DNA from: an uncultured Bacteroides sp.
Lineage (GTDB): Bacteria > Bacteroidota > Bacteroidia > Bacteroidales > Bacteroidaceae
DNA: 19,925 nt
Direction: 5' to 3'
NCBI GenBank assembly: GCA_900555635.1
Contig: USLU01000089.1
Location: 1-19,925 of the forward strand
Shown here: piece by piece, positions 1 to 5,889 of the stretch
How positions within the stretch are numbered: the first letter of the stretch is position 1
Layout: each line of letters begins with the position of its first letter
Made by a program: the position numbers and the translations under genes
The notes under the pieces: generated by a model
Database searches by the model: none
What the model was told of the DNA's origin: nothing
The model's input: the letters and a program-made list of their open reading frames with translations, nothing else

Positions 1-565
1 ATTTCTTCTTTTCTACACTCCAACCGAATTTACCGATTTTCTCTCCCAGATTATAATATCCTCCGTGCACATATACCAGCGGATTGGCTTCTGCCAGTTC
101 CAGCTTTCCGGTTTCAGGATTCAGGTTCCGGTCGTCCGCACGCACATTTACTACGTCAGCGATAAACATATCGTGTGAGCCGAGAGAGATGATTTCTTTC
201 ACACGGCATTCAATGCAAAGAGGAGATTCTTCAATCAACGGAGCACTAACCACCGTACACTGTCCGGGTGTCAGCTTCATCTCATCAAATTTATGATAAT
301 CACGTCCCGAACGAACTCCGCACCAGTCAGTGGCAAAAGCCATATCTTTCGTTGTCAGGTTGATGACAAACTCCATGTTTTTTTTGATAATGTCATAAGA
401 ATGGCGTTCCGGACGTACGGATATATAACACATGGGCGGGTTTGTACAAATCGTACCCGTCCATGCTACTGTGAACATATTATATTCGCTTTCTTCCTTT
501 CCGCAGCTGACCAGTACAGCCGGCAGCGGATAGATCATCGTTCCTGGTTTCCAGTCCTGTTTCAT
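1..565 (-). CDS. Flavin reductase family protein (3' end cut by window edge)
   Basis: This minus-strand gene encodes a protein resembling the flavin reductase-like/flavoredoxin FMN-binding family (split-barrel fold), which uses FMN in small cytoplasmic redox proteins. Reading from the ATG at 565, the protein begins MKQDWKPGTMIYPLPAVLVS, with the pattern PxPxxLVS followed by a TVAWTGT stretch and then CYISVRPERHS, which is typical of the family. About 188 residues are visible, near the usual 190, ending in a Lys-rich tail (GWSVEKKK), so only the stop and perhaps a few residues are missing. It starts 16 bases after the pyrI stop and is probably co-transcribed with pyrB-pyrI, although a role in pyrimidine synthesis is not implied. 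The physiological substrate cannot be told from sequence. Confidence 0.85.
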   Translation of the reverse strand, partial: MKQDWKPGTMIYPLPAVLVSCGKEESEYNMFTVAWTGTICTNPPMCYISVRPERHSYDIIKKNMEFVINLTTKDMAFATDWCGVRSGRDYHKFDEMKLTPGQCTVVSAPLIEESPLCIECRVKEIISLGSHDMFIADVVNVRADDRNLNPETGKLELAEANPLVYVHGGYYNLGEKIGKFGWSVEKKK

Positions 566-581
566 AGGCCTATACGTTTAT

Positions 582-1043
582 TCAGAGGATTGTAATCTCT
601 TCACGTTTCTGCTCTTTCTCGCAATAATGGCATTTTACGATACAATTATCTTTATCTATCACATGAAAGATAGTGGCCATCGGTTCGTTGTTGGTGATAC
701 ATTTCGGATTGGCACATTTCACGATGCCCCGAAGTTCATCCGGCATTTTCACCTCTTTCTTTTCCACTACTTCGTAATTGCGGATGATATTCAGCTTGAC
801 GTGCGGGGCAACTACTGAAATACGGTTAATCTCTTCGTCGCAGAAGAATTTATCTGCAATCTTGATGATCCCTTTTTTACCTAGTTTCTTACTGTCGAGG
901 TTGAATCCGATAGTGATATTGCTAGTCATCTGTTCCACACCGAGCAGTTGCACTACGGTAAAGAGCTTTTCGGATGGGATATGGTCAATCACTGTCCCGT
1001 TTTTCAGGGCAGCTACTTGCAATTCTTGTTTATTTTCGCTCAT
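582..1043 (-). CDS. pyrI: Aspartate carbamoyltransferase regulatory chain
   Basis: This is the regulatory subunit of aspartate transcarbamoylase, which assembles with PyrB and passes nucleotide (CTP/ATP) feedback to the catalytic trimers in the first committed step of pyrimidine synthesis. The 153-residue length matches the family. The N-terminal nucleotide-binding domain starts near ELQVAALKNGTVIDHIP. The C-terminal zinc domain has four cysteines at 110, 115, 138 and 141 in the expected CxxxxC...CxxC spacing. The ATG overlaps the pyrB stop by 4 bases, which suggests translational coupling. The assignment is secure. Confidence 0.97.
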   Translation of the reverse strand: MSENKQELQVAALKNGTVIDHIPSEKLFTVVQLLGVEQMTSNITIGFNLDSKKLGKKGIIKIADKFFCDEEINRISVVAPHVKLNIIRNYEVVEKKEVKMPDELRGIVKCANPKCITNNEPMATIFHVIDKDNCIVKCHYCEKEQKREEITIL

Positions 1044-1981
1044 AATAAAATATCGTTTTTAACGTCATCTAATGTGATACCTAATACATCGCAAAGGATT
1101 GCTTCGCGGGCATACAGACCGTTTTGTGCCTGTTGGAAATAATATGCTTTCGAGTTGTCATCCACATCGTAAGCTATTTCGTTGACACGGGGAAGCGGGT
1201 GCAGGATACGCAGGTTCGGACGTGTGTTCTCCAGCATTTTATTACGGAGAATATATACATTCTTCACCCGTTCATATTCCATCAGGTCGGTGAAACGTTC
1301 GCGTTGCACACGGGTCATGTACAGAATATCGGCGTCAGCGATAATCTCTTCGGTAAAATCCGTATGTTCAACGTATTTTATTTGGTGCGTTTTACAGTAA
1401 AGTTTGTATTCTTCCGGCATTTTCAGCTCTTCGGGAGCGATGAAGTGGAAAGTCGGATTGAAGTGTCGCATCGCCATCAGCAAAGAATGTACGGTGCGGC
1501 CGTATTTCAAGTCACCCACCAGGAAAATGTTCAGATTTTCCAGCGTTCCTTGTGTCTTGTAGATAGAGTAAAGATCGAGCATCGTCTGCGACGGGTGCTG
1601 GTTGGCTCCGTCACCTGCGTTGACAATGGGCACCGGGGCTACTTCGCTGGCATACCGTGCAGCTCCTTCGAGATAGTGTCGCATGACGATAATATCTGCA
1701 TAGTTGCTCACCATCATGATCGTGTCTTTAAGTGTTTCCCCTTTAGAAGAGCTGGTAGCTTTGGGGTCAGAGAATCCGATTACTCGTGCACCGAGACGGT
1801 TGGCAGCTGTTTCAAAACTCAAGCGGGTACGGGTAGAAGGTTCAAAGAACAGGGTTGCTACAACCTTTCCTTGTAATAACCGGCGATTGGGGTTCATTTC
1901 AAACTGCTTCGCCATTTCGAGCATGTAGAGGATTTTTTCTTTAGAATGTTCGGCAATGGTTACTAAACTTCTGTTTTCCAT
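1040..1981 (-). CDS. pyrB: Aspartate carbamoyltransferase catalytic chain
   Basis: This enzyme condenses carbamoyl phosphate and L-aspartate to N-carbamoyl-L-aspartate in the cytoplasmic de novo pyrimidine pathway. The 313-residue protein carries the carbamoyl phosphate-binding STRTR motif at residues 49-53 (within FFEPSTRTRLSFETA), the HPSQTMLDL motif in the middle, and the C-terminal HPLPRVNEI motif. Length is normal (about 305-315) and no defect is visible. It is the first gene of a pyrB-pyrI-flavin reductase operon on the minus strand. A strong hairpin (2025-2069) lies in the upstream gap and may separate it from the gene at 2094-2873 or influence its expression. Confidence 0.98.
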   Translation of the reverse strand: MENRSLVTIAEHSKEKILYMLEMAKQFEMNPNRRLLQGKVVATLFFEPSTRTRLSFETAANRLGARVIGFSDPKATSSSKGETLKDTIMMVSNYADIIVMRHYLEGAARYASEVAPVPIVNAGDGANQHPSQTMLDLYSIYKTQGTLENLNIFLVGDLKYGRTVHSLLMAMRHFNPTFHFIAPEELKMPEEYKLYCKTHQIKYVEHTDFTEEIIADADILYMTRVQRERFTDLMEYERVKNVYILRNKMLENTRPNLRILHPLPRVNEIAYDVDDNSKAYYFQQAQNGLYAREAILCDVLGITLDDVKNDILL

Positions 1982-2024
1982 TTTGTTATCTTTTATGTGG
2001 ATAGAACTTGTTTTACCGGAGCGT

Positions 2025-2069
2025 AAAGGTACGAAGAATTTGTGAAAAGCACAGATTTTTCGTACCTTT
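2025..2069. terminator. Inverted repeat/hairpin upstream of pyrB, terminator-like
   Basis: An 11-base perfect inverted repeat, AAAGGTACGAA (2025-2035) and TTCGTACCTTT (2059-2069), flanks a 23-base loop. Pairing extends imperfectly into the loop. On the plus strand the stem is followed by a T run (2067-2072), as in an intrinsic terminator. On the minus strand the hairpin lies about 25 bases after the stop of the 2094-2873 gene and about 45 bases before pyrB, so it could end transcription from that gene or act as a leader structure for pyrBI. On the minus strand the right side contains TACCTTTA, close to the Bacteroides -7 element TAnnTTTG, so promoter overlap is possible. Confidence 0.5.
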
Positions 2070-2093
2070 TTTATCAGCTTTTAATCAGTCGGT

Positions 2094-2873
2094 TTATTTC
2101 CGTCCGCTAGCTAACGCTGCAATGATATATTTCCCTGGTGCTCCGATTTTGCTCCAGGCTGTATTGGAGAGCAGTTTCCACACCTGGGTGCCTTTCCTGC
2201 CATAGTCCGATAGCCGGAGAATCGTCTGTTTCTCTTTTGGGTCAGTCACTTTATGGTTGTCCAGGCTCTCCATCAATCCTGCTATGTTGTGTGTAGCCAG
2301 ATTGTAGGCATACCCCGGAATTTCAATCGAAACAACGTTGGTTTCTTCTTCTTCATGATTTAGTTTAGTTTCCTTTAGTTTAGTTTGTCGGGAAATGTCT
2401 GCATTTTCTTGACTCACCTCCTCTTGAGTTTTAAAAATGTTTGCATTTTCCGCATTCAACTCTTCTTTTTGCATCCCTTTTTTCTTCTTGGTCTCTAATA
2501 AATAAGGTAGTTGGGAGAAATCAATTTTCCTTCGTGTAGTAGCTTCAAACCACACCCTTTGAATCTGTTCCGAAGTGAGTATGCCGTATTTTTCGTAGGT
2601 TTCCTTATGGAAAAATCCTTTCTCCAATAACAGATCGACAATCTTTTCCATCATATCCTCTTTAATCCCGCCGCCTACTTTACGGACAAAAATCAGGTTT
2701 TGTTCCTTTCCCCAAGAGATATAATATCCCTCTTTATATATTTTGCAAAGCAATCGCATGACAATGTAAGAAGCTAACACTCCAAATTTAGCTTCTAATA
2801 GTTCCATCACTTCTTCGTCAAAGAAGTTTGCCGGTGTCGGGAAATAAGGTATCCCTTTGTTAATCATATTCAT
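2094..2873 (-). CDS. DUF4373-type (Lin1244/Lin1753-like N-terminal) protein
   Basis: The 259-residue protein begins NKGIPYFPTPANFFDEE and continues with a helical region (MELLEAKFGVLASYIVMRLL) that I recognise as the DUF4373 / Lin1244-Lin1753-like N-terminal domain common in Bacteroides accessory regions. This fold resembles replication-initiator winged-helix domains of phages and plasmids. Residues about 125-180 form a charged, Lys/Glu/Asn-rich linker with a short repeat (KLKE/TKLN), and a basic C-terminal domain follows. Function is unknown; DNA binding is plausible from the family, not shown. DUF4373 genes often lie beside UpxY-type capsule loci in Bacteroides. It is followed by the pyrBI operon and preceded by the 2897-3241 gene, 23 bases away, probably in one transcript. 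Confidence 0.75.
   Translation of the reverse strand: MNMINKGIPYFPTPANFFDEEVMELLEAKFGVLASYIVMRLLCKIYKEGYYISWGKEQNLIFVRKVGGGIKEDMMEKIVDLLLEKGFFHKETYEKYGILTSEQIQRVWFEATTRRKIDFSQLPYLLETKKKKGMQKEELNAENANIFKTQEEVSQENADISRQTKLKETKLNHEEEETNVVSIEIPGYAYNLATHNIAGLMESLDNHKVTDPKEKQTILRLSDYGRKGTQVWKLLSNTAWSKIGAPGKYIIAALASGRK
2359..2386. repeat. Short in-frame direct repeat, 13 bp with 15-bp period
   Basis: TTTAGTTTAGTTT occurs twice, at 2359-2371 and 2374-2386, giving a 15-base (5-codon) period inside the linker of the DUF4373-type gene. On the coding strand it encodes the Lys/Glu/Thr-rich KLKE-TKLN stretch. Change in copy number would alter linker length without a frameshift. Confidence 0.7.
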
Positions 2874-2896
2874 TGTTAAATATATTTTAATCTAAG

Positions 2897-3241
2897 TTAT
2901 ACAATAGCTTTCCACTCCATCAGGTTCCCGATCATAAATCTTCTCCATCCTTTTTGTTCTTCACTCCAATAGACAATAGACTCTTGTTTTGCTGTGATAT
3001 TGAATTTTCTATGAAAGAATTTTTCATATCCTACTAGTGTTCCTTTTTCCAGGCAGAATGTACCATCCTGTCTATGAAAAGCGATCATTGCATTTCCATA
3101 CAACATGCATTCTATTAGTCTAATACACTCTTGTACAATTCTCTCTGCGCATTTATCCGAAATCCCCTTTTCAGCAGTAATACGTTTTTTCCATACTAAT
3201 TTGCAAGCTTCTAACTTACTCTTCCTGATTTTTTGTCTCAT
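2897..3241 (-). CDS. Small SH3 beta-barrel-fold-like protein
   Basis: This 114-residue minus-strand product has a basic, helical N-terminal half (residues 1-50). The second half (from about residue 58, DGTFCLEKGTLVGYEKFFHR, through IVYWSEEQKGWRRFMIGNL) resembles the small Bacteroides 'SH3 beta-barrel fold-containing protein' family, which has a DG...GTL...Y...F pattern and a V-Y/W-W-x(4-6)-W-R-x-F ending. No catalytic motif, signal peptide or membrane segment is visible. It lies 23 bases upstream of the DUF4373-type gene and is probably its operon partner. The biological role is unknown; the fold call is from remembered family pattern and moderate in confidence. Confidence 0.65.
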   Translation of the reverse strand: MRQKIRKSKLEACKLVWKKRITAEKGISDKCAERIVQECIRLIECMLYGNAMIAFHRQDGTFCLEKGTLVGYEKFFHRKFNITAKQESIVYWSEEQKGWRRFMIGNLMEWKAIV

Positions 3242-3299
3242 TTTCTTCTGTTTTTAATTATGAAAAATAATCTGTTTGAGCGTAAATCTTCCCTTATAG

Positions 3300-3378
3300 A
3301 TAGTGACGGTATGTTGTTGTCATAGCGTCACTATCCTTTCATTATAGTGACGCTATAACGATAGCATACCGTCACTAT
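3300..3378. repeat. Nested palindrome: two 35-bp inverted arms built from four TAGTGACG motifs
   Basis: The left arm (3300-3334) and right arm (3344-3378) are inverted copies matching at 30 of 35 positions, with a 9-base spacer. Each arm is also an imperfect hairpin of its own: ATAGTGACG at one end and CGTCACTAT at the other, so the core motif appears four times in alternating orientation. A run of seven T (3378-3384) follows on the plus strand. The element fills most of the 224-bp gap between two minus-strand genes. It could fold as one long hairpin or two short ones. Possible roles are terminator, protein-binding iterons or a small palindromic repeat element; none can be chosen from this window. 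Confidence 0.8.
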
Positions 3379-3465
3379 TTTTTTAAGAGAAAATCTGTAA
3401 GTTTTCGACCGGTTGAAAACGGCGGCGAAGGTAAGCCTTATATTCCAACTGTCCCATTATTTTTT

Positions 3466-3876
3466 TTAGTACTTGCTTTTGATCTTTTCAGCTTGTTCTC
3501 TTTTTTCCTTTTTTTCTTTCATGTACTCTTCTTCAACAGGTTTTCTCAATGCCCCCAATTCAGCATGTATACTGCTAAGTTCCATTAACTTATAGCCATC
3601 GTGTTTGTGGATGTATAATACTTTTTGGTCATAGATATATTGGGCTAGATTTATCAGCTTTCTTTTCTTGGGATGGCGGAAATGTCCATCAATAAAGATT
3701 TTTAAATACATGGTGAAATAAAGACGGATATCTCCATCGATTGCTATTCTGTTATCCAGTTCTTCTTCACTGATGATTTCTTCCCTTGAATGCCTCCTGG
3801 GGGCTTTTTTCATTGTTTGGACATTTCTTTTTACCTTGTCGTTTTTACTACCTTTTTTGGCATTTTTACTTTTCAT
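3466..3876 (-). CDS. Hypothetical basic protein, 136 aa
   Basis: I do not recognise this protein. It has a very basic N-terminus (residues 1-35, Lys/Arg-rich, with APRRHSREE), a central region with aromatic residues and a short helical stretch (DIRLYFTMYLKIFIDGHF), and a strongly charged C-terminal helix (VEEEYMKEKKEKREQAEKIK) that could be coiled coil. No signal peptide or clear membrane helix is present. It is transcribed leftward, divergent from the tyrosine recombinase gene at 4008, with 131 bases between the start codons, and is separated from the next minus-strand gene by the nested palindrome. A nucleic-acid-binding or regulatory role is possible from charge and context only. Confidence 0.55.
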   Translation of the reverse strand: MKSKNAKKGSKNDKVKRNVQTMKKAPRRHSREEIISEEELDNRIAIDGDIRLYFTMYLKIFIDGHFRHPKKRKLINLAQYIYDQKVLYIHKHDGYKLMELSSIHAELGALRKPVEEEYMKEKKEKREQAEKIKSKY

Positions 3877-4007
3877 AATCTACTAATTTTAACGTTGGTT
3901 AAATATGTGTTAATTCTAAAAATAATATCTGGAAAGTGAAATTGAACGTACAAAAAGATTTGTTCTTTTGTCGCTTGCCAAATAGTATATATATAAAATA
4001 ACTAGTG

Positions 4008-4961
4008 ATGCAAATGATGAATAAAAATGGATTTAGTCGATGTGGTGAGAACTACATCAATCGTTTACGAAAGGAGGGGCGCTATTCTACTGCGCACGTC
4101 TATAAGAATGCCCTTTATTCTTTCGGTAAGTTTTGCGGTACGTTGGATATGTCGTTCAGACTGGTTACCAAAGAACGTTTGCGACGTTATGGTCAGTATC
4201 TTTATGAGTGTGGTTTGAAGCCCAATACGATTTCTACGTATATGCGTATGCTTCGTAGTATTTACAATCGGGGAGTGGAAGCGGGTAGTGCCCCTTATGT
4301 TCCCCGATTATTTCATGATGTTTATACAGGCGTGGATGTCCGGCAAAAGAAAGCTTTGCCTGCCGGTGAGTTGCATAAACTTCTGTATGAAGATCCCAAA
4401 TCGGAGCGTTTACGTCGTACACAAACTATTGCCGCCCTGATGTTCCAGTTTGGTGGAATGTCATTTGCTGATTTAGCTCATCTGGAAAAATCTGCTTTAG
4501 ATCAGAGTGTATTACGCTATAATCGAATCAAGACGAAAACTCCCATGAGCGTAGAAGTACTTGACACCGCCAAGGGAATGATTAATCAACTCCGAAGTAA
4601 TCAGGAACCCATTCCCGATTGTCCGAACTATCTGTTCGACATACTTTGCGGTAACAAGAAACGAAAGGATGAAAGGACATACCGTGAATATCAGTCTGCT
4701 CTTCGGAGATTCAATAATCGTTTGAAGGATTTGGCGAGGGCTTTACGCTTGAATTCTCCCGTTTCTTCTTACACACTCCGTCATTCCTGGGCAACGACAG
4801 CCAAGTATCGTGGAGTGCCTATTGAAATGATTAGTGAATCGTTGGGACACAAATCTATAAAAACCACACAAATCTATTTAAAAGGTTTTGAGCTAAGAGA
4901 ACGTACAGAGGTAAATAAAGGGAATTTATCTTACATTAGAAACTATCGTTTAGGTAGATGA
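4008..4961 (+). CDS. Tyrosine recombinase (integrase family), likely promoter invertase
   Basis: The protein (317 residues from the ATG at 4008) has an N-terminal SAM-like core-binding domain (about residues 10-105) and a C-terminal catalytic domain. Visible catalytic elements are Lys in the IKTKTP hairpin, TLRH with Arg258, LGHKS with His281, and the nucleophile Tyr290 in TTQIYL. The position of the first catalytic Arg reads GGMSFADL (Ser152), as in the Bacteroides recombinase group that includes the CTnDOT integrase. Several starts are possible (GTG 4005, ATG 4008, 4014, 4017); 4008 was chosen arbitrarily as the first ATG. The gene ends 38 bases before the left inverted repeat of the invertible segment, so it is the obvious candidate enzyme for flipping the capsule promoter. 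No phage or conjugative genes are present. Confidence 0.92.
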   Translation: MQMMNKNGFSRCGENYINRLRKEGRYSTAHVYKNALYSFGKFCGTLDMSFRLVTKERLRRYGQYLYECGLKPNTISTYMRMLRSIYNRGVEAGSAPYVPRLFHDVYTGVDVRQKKALPAGELHKLLYEDPKSERLRRTQTIAALMFQFGGMSFADLAHLEKSALDQSVLRYNRIKTKTPMSVEVLDTAKGMINQLRSNQEPIPDCPNYLFDILCGNKKRKDERTYREYQSALRRFNNRLKDLARALRLNSPVSSYTLRHSWATTAKYRGVPIEMISESLGHKSIKTTQIYLKGFELRERTEVNKGNLSYIRNYRLGR

Positions 4962-4999
4962 TTAACGATAAAATGTTAGAAATCAAGGGCGAAATGTAT

Positions 5000-5021
5000 C
5001 TGTTACTTCTTAGGTAACGGA
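5000..5021 (+). repeat. Left inverted repeat of invertible promoter segment
   Basis: The repeat core GTTACTTCTTAGGTAACGG (5002-5020) recurs exactly in reverse orientation at 5274-5292. With flanks, 21 of 22 positions match. The core is itself a small palindrome, GTTAC-N7-GTAAC, the architecture expected for a tyrosine recombinase site with two arm sites around a 7-base crossover spacer (TTCTTAG). Confidence 0.92.
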
Positions 5022-5034
5022 CAATTATTTGGCG

Positions 5035-5067
5035 CAAAGATATGCAAAAATACAAATAGTAAACAAG
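5035..5067 (-). promoter_or_regulatory. Promoter inside invertible segment, facing away from upxY
   Basis: On the minus strand TATCTTTG (complement of 5035-5042) is a perfect match to the Bacteroides -7 consensus TAnnTTTG. About 21 bases upstream is CTTG (complement of 5064-5067), a partial match to the -33 TTTG element. Transcription would start close to the left repeat and run into the 3' end of the recombinase gene as antisense. After inversion the same promoter would drive upxY. Confidence 0.7.
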
Positions 5068-5090
5068 TAAAATCTTCTTTTTTTTTCTGA

Positions 5091-5111
5091 TTTGTTGAAA
5101 TATGCAACAAA
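5091..5111. repeat. Short palindrome TTTGTTG-N7-CAACAAA upstream of the invertible promoter
   Basis: Arms of 7 bases (5091-5097 and 5105-5111) pair perfectly around a 7-base spacer. The element lies about 24 bases upstream of the -33 element of the leftward promoter and moves with it on inversion. It could be an operator or an accessory recombinase site; neither is shown. Confidence 0.45.
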
Positions 5112-5169
5112 ATATATCCGGACATGATGATTCTGTTTGATCATGCCTGAAATTCCTGTACTCTGTTTC

Positions 5170-5212
5170 CAAAGATGCTTTTCCCTTTGCGTAGGTTAGA
5201 AAAACATCTTTG
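5170..5212. terminator. Hairpin within invertible segment
   Basis: The 14-base arms CAAAGATGCTTTTC (5170-5183) and GAAAAACATCTTTG (5199-5212) pair at 13 of 14 positions around a 15-base loop. No T run follows on either strand, so it is not a classical intrinsic terminator. In the present orientation it lies between the recombinase and upxY and could reduce read-through. CATCTTTG in the right arm resembles a -7 element but has poor spacing to the nearest TTTG. Confidence 0.45.
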
Positions 5213-5272
5213 TAGGCAGTTCCTGTCTATGTTTTTCTGTTTTCATCTGTTTTCCTGTGAATAAGTACCTTA

Positions 5273-5294
5273 TCCGTTACCTAAGAAGTAACGG
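5273..5294 (-). repeat. Right inverted repeat of invertible promoter segment
   Basis: This is the reverse-complement partner of 5000-5021 with one mismatch. It ends 21 bases before the upxY start codon. After inversion it would lie in the 5' leader of the capsule transcript, where its GTTAC-N7-GTAAC palindrome could form a small hairpin just ahead of the ribosome binding site. Confidence 0.92.
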
Positions 5295-5315
5295 AAACTT
5301 AAGGGGTAAAAAAGT

Positions 5316-5879
5316 ATGATTCTAACGAAAGAAACTTTAAGTGCTGGGCCTAATATTGGGACAGGGGAAGGCGTAGCACACTCTAAACGCTGGTATGTCG
5401 CTCTGGTCCGTATGCATCATGAGAAGAAGGTAGCCGAACGTTTAGATAAAATGGGGATTGAAAATTTTGTACCGGTCCAGCAAGAAGTACATCAATGGAG
5501 TGACCGCCGTAAAGTGGTTGAATCTGTACTGCTTCCCATGATGGTTTTTGTACATGCTGATCCTAAAGAACGTAAAGAGGTTCTTTCCTTTTCTACCGTT
5601 AGTCGGTATATGGTAATGCGTGGTGAGAGCAGTCCGACTATCATTCCTGATGAACAAATGGCCCGTTTCCGTTTTATGCTCGACTATTCCGAAGAGGCAA
5701 TCTGTATGAATAGCGCTCCTTTATCACGTGGTGAAAAAGTACGTGTTATTAAAGGTCCCTTGACAGGGCTTGTAGGAGAGCTTGTTATGGTGGATGGCAG
5801 AAGCAAGATTGCTGTCCGGTTGAATATGCTGGGGTGTGCTTGTGCGGATATGCCGGTGGGGTATGTGGAACCAATGTAA
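5316..5879 (+). CDS. upxY: UpxY-family capsule transcription antiterminator
   Basis: This is a NusG/RfaH-like elongation factor, the first gene of Bacteroides capsule operons, which prevents premature termination in its own operon. The 187-residue protein has an N-terminal NGN domain starting at RWYVALVRMHHEKKVAERL (about residue 27) with FVPVQ and a VLLPMMVFVH strand. A C-terminal KOW-like region follows (GEKVRVIKGPLTGLVGELV, about residues 137-155). The start is supported by AAGGGG about 10 bases before the ATG at 5316. It lies just after the invertible segment, so it is the first product when the promoter flips on. No upxZ gene follows; the next gene, 10 bases on, is the export lipoprotein. 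The specific Upx letter cannot be assigned. Confidence 0.95.
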   Translation: MILTKETLSAGPNIGTGEGVAHSKRWYVALVRMHHEKKVAERLDKMGIENFVPVQQEVHQWSDRRKVVESVLLPMMVFVHADPKERKEVLSFSTVSRYMVMRGESSPTIIPDEQMARFRFMLDYSEEAICMNSAPLSRGEKVRVIKGPLTGLVGELVMVDGRSKIAVRLNMLGCACADMPVGYVEPM

Positions 5880-5889
5880 CTTGTGCTTT

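Larger units (their letters stand above)
5000..5294. promoter_or_regulatory. Invertible DNA segment controlling the capsule operon
   Basis: This 295-bp segment, including both repeats, fills most of the 354-bp gap between the recombinase gene and upxY. It is bounded by 22-bp inverted repeats with one mismatch. Inside are a Bacteroides-type promoter reading leftward (TATCTTTG, complement at 5035-5042), a T9 run at 5078-5086, a 7-7-7 palindrome (5091-5111) and a hairpin (5170-5212). Recombination between the repeats would flip the promoter to face upxY, with the start site falling just before the repeat. In the orientation given, no well-spaced promoter faces upxY, so the locus is predicted OFF. 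Known Bacteroides capsule loci use this kind of promoter inversion. Confidence 0.88.

Noticed and set aside
1124..1876. Long plus-strand open frame (250 codons) opposite pyrB
   Set aside because: Entirely antisense to a fully conserved pyrB; protein composition is not natural and no family is recognisable.
4008..4961. Recombinase as evidence of a prophage or conjugative element
   Set aside because: No phage, mobilisation or attachment-site features are nearby; its place beside an invertible promoter explains it better.
5119..5152. Weak inverted repeat around CATGAT...ATCATG
   Set aside because: Only six contiguous pairs with a long loop; expected by chance in this composition.
4936..5172. 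Minus-strand open frame across the left repeat of the invertible segment
   Set aside because: Low-complexity, overlaps the recombinase end and the inverted repeat, no recognisable domain; chance open frame in AT-rich DNA.
5187..5212. Rightward promoter inside the segment (TTTG then CATCTTTG)
   Set aside because: The spacing is about 15 bases instead of about 19-21 and the -7 element lacks the first T; part of a hairpin arm instead.
5836..5889. Upstream start for the export lipoprotein
   Set aside because: It adds 18 residues before a clear lipoprotein signal peptide and lies inside upxY; the ATG at 5890 gives the correct signal and lipobox.
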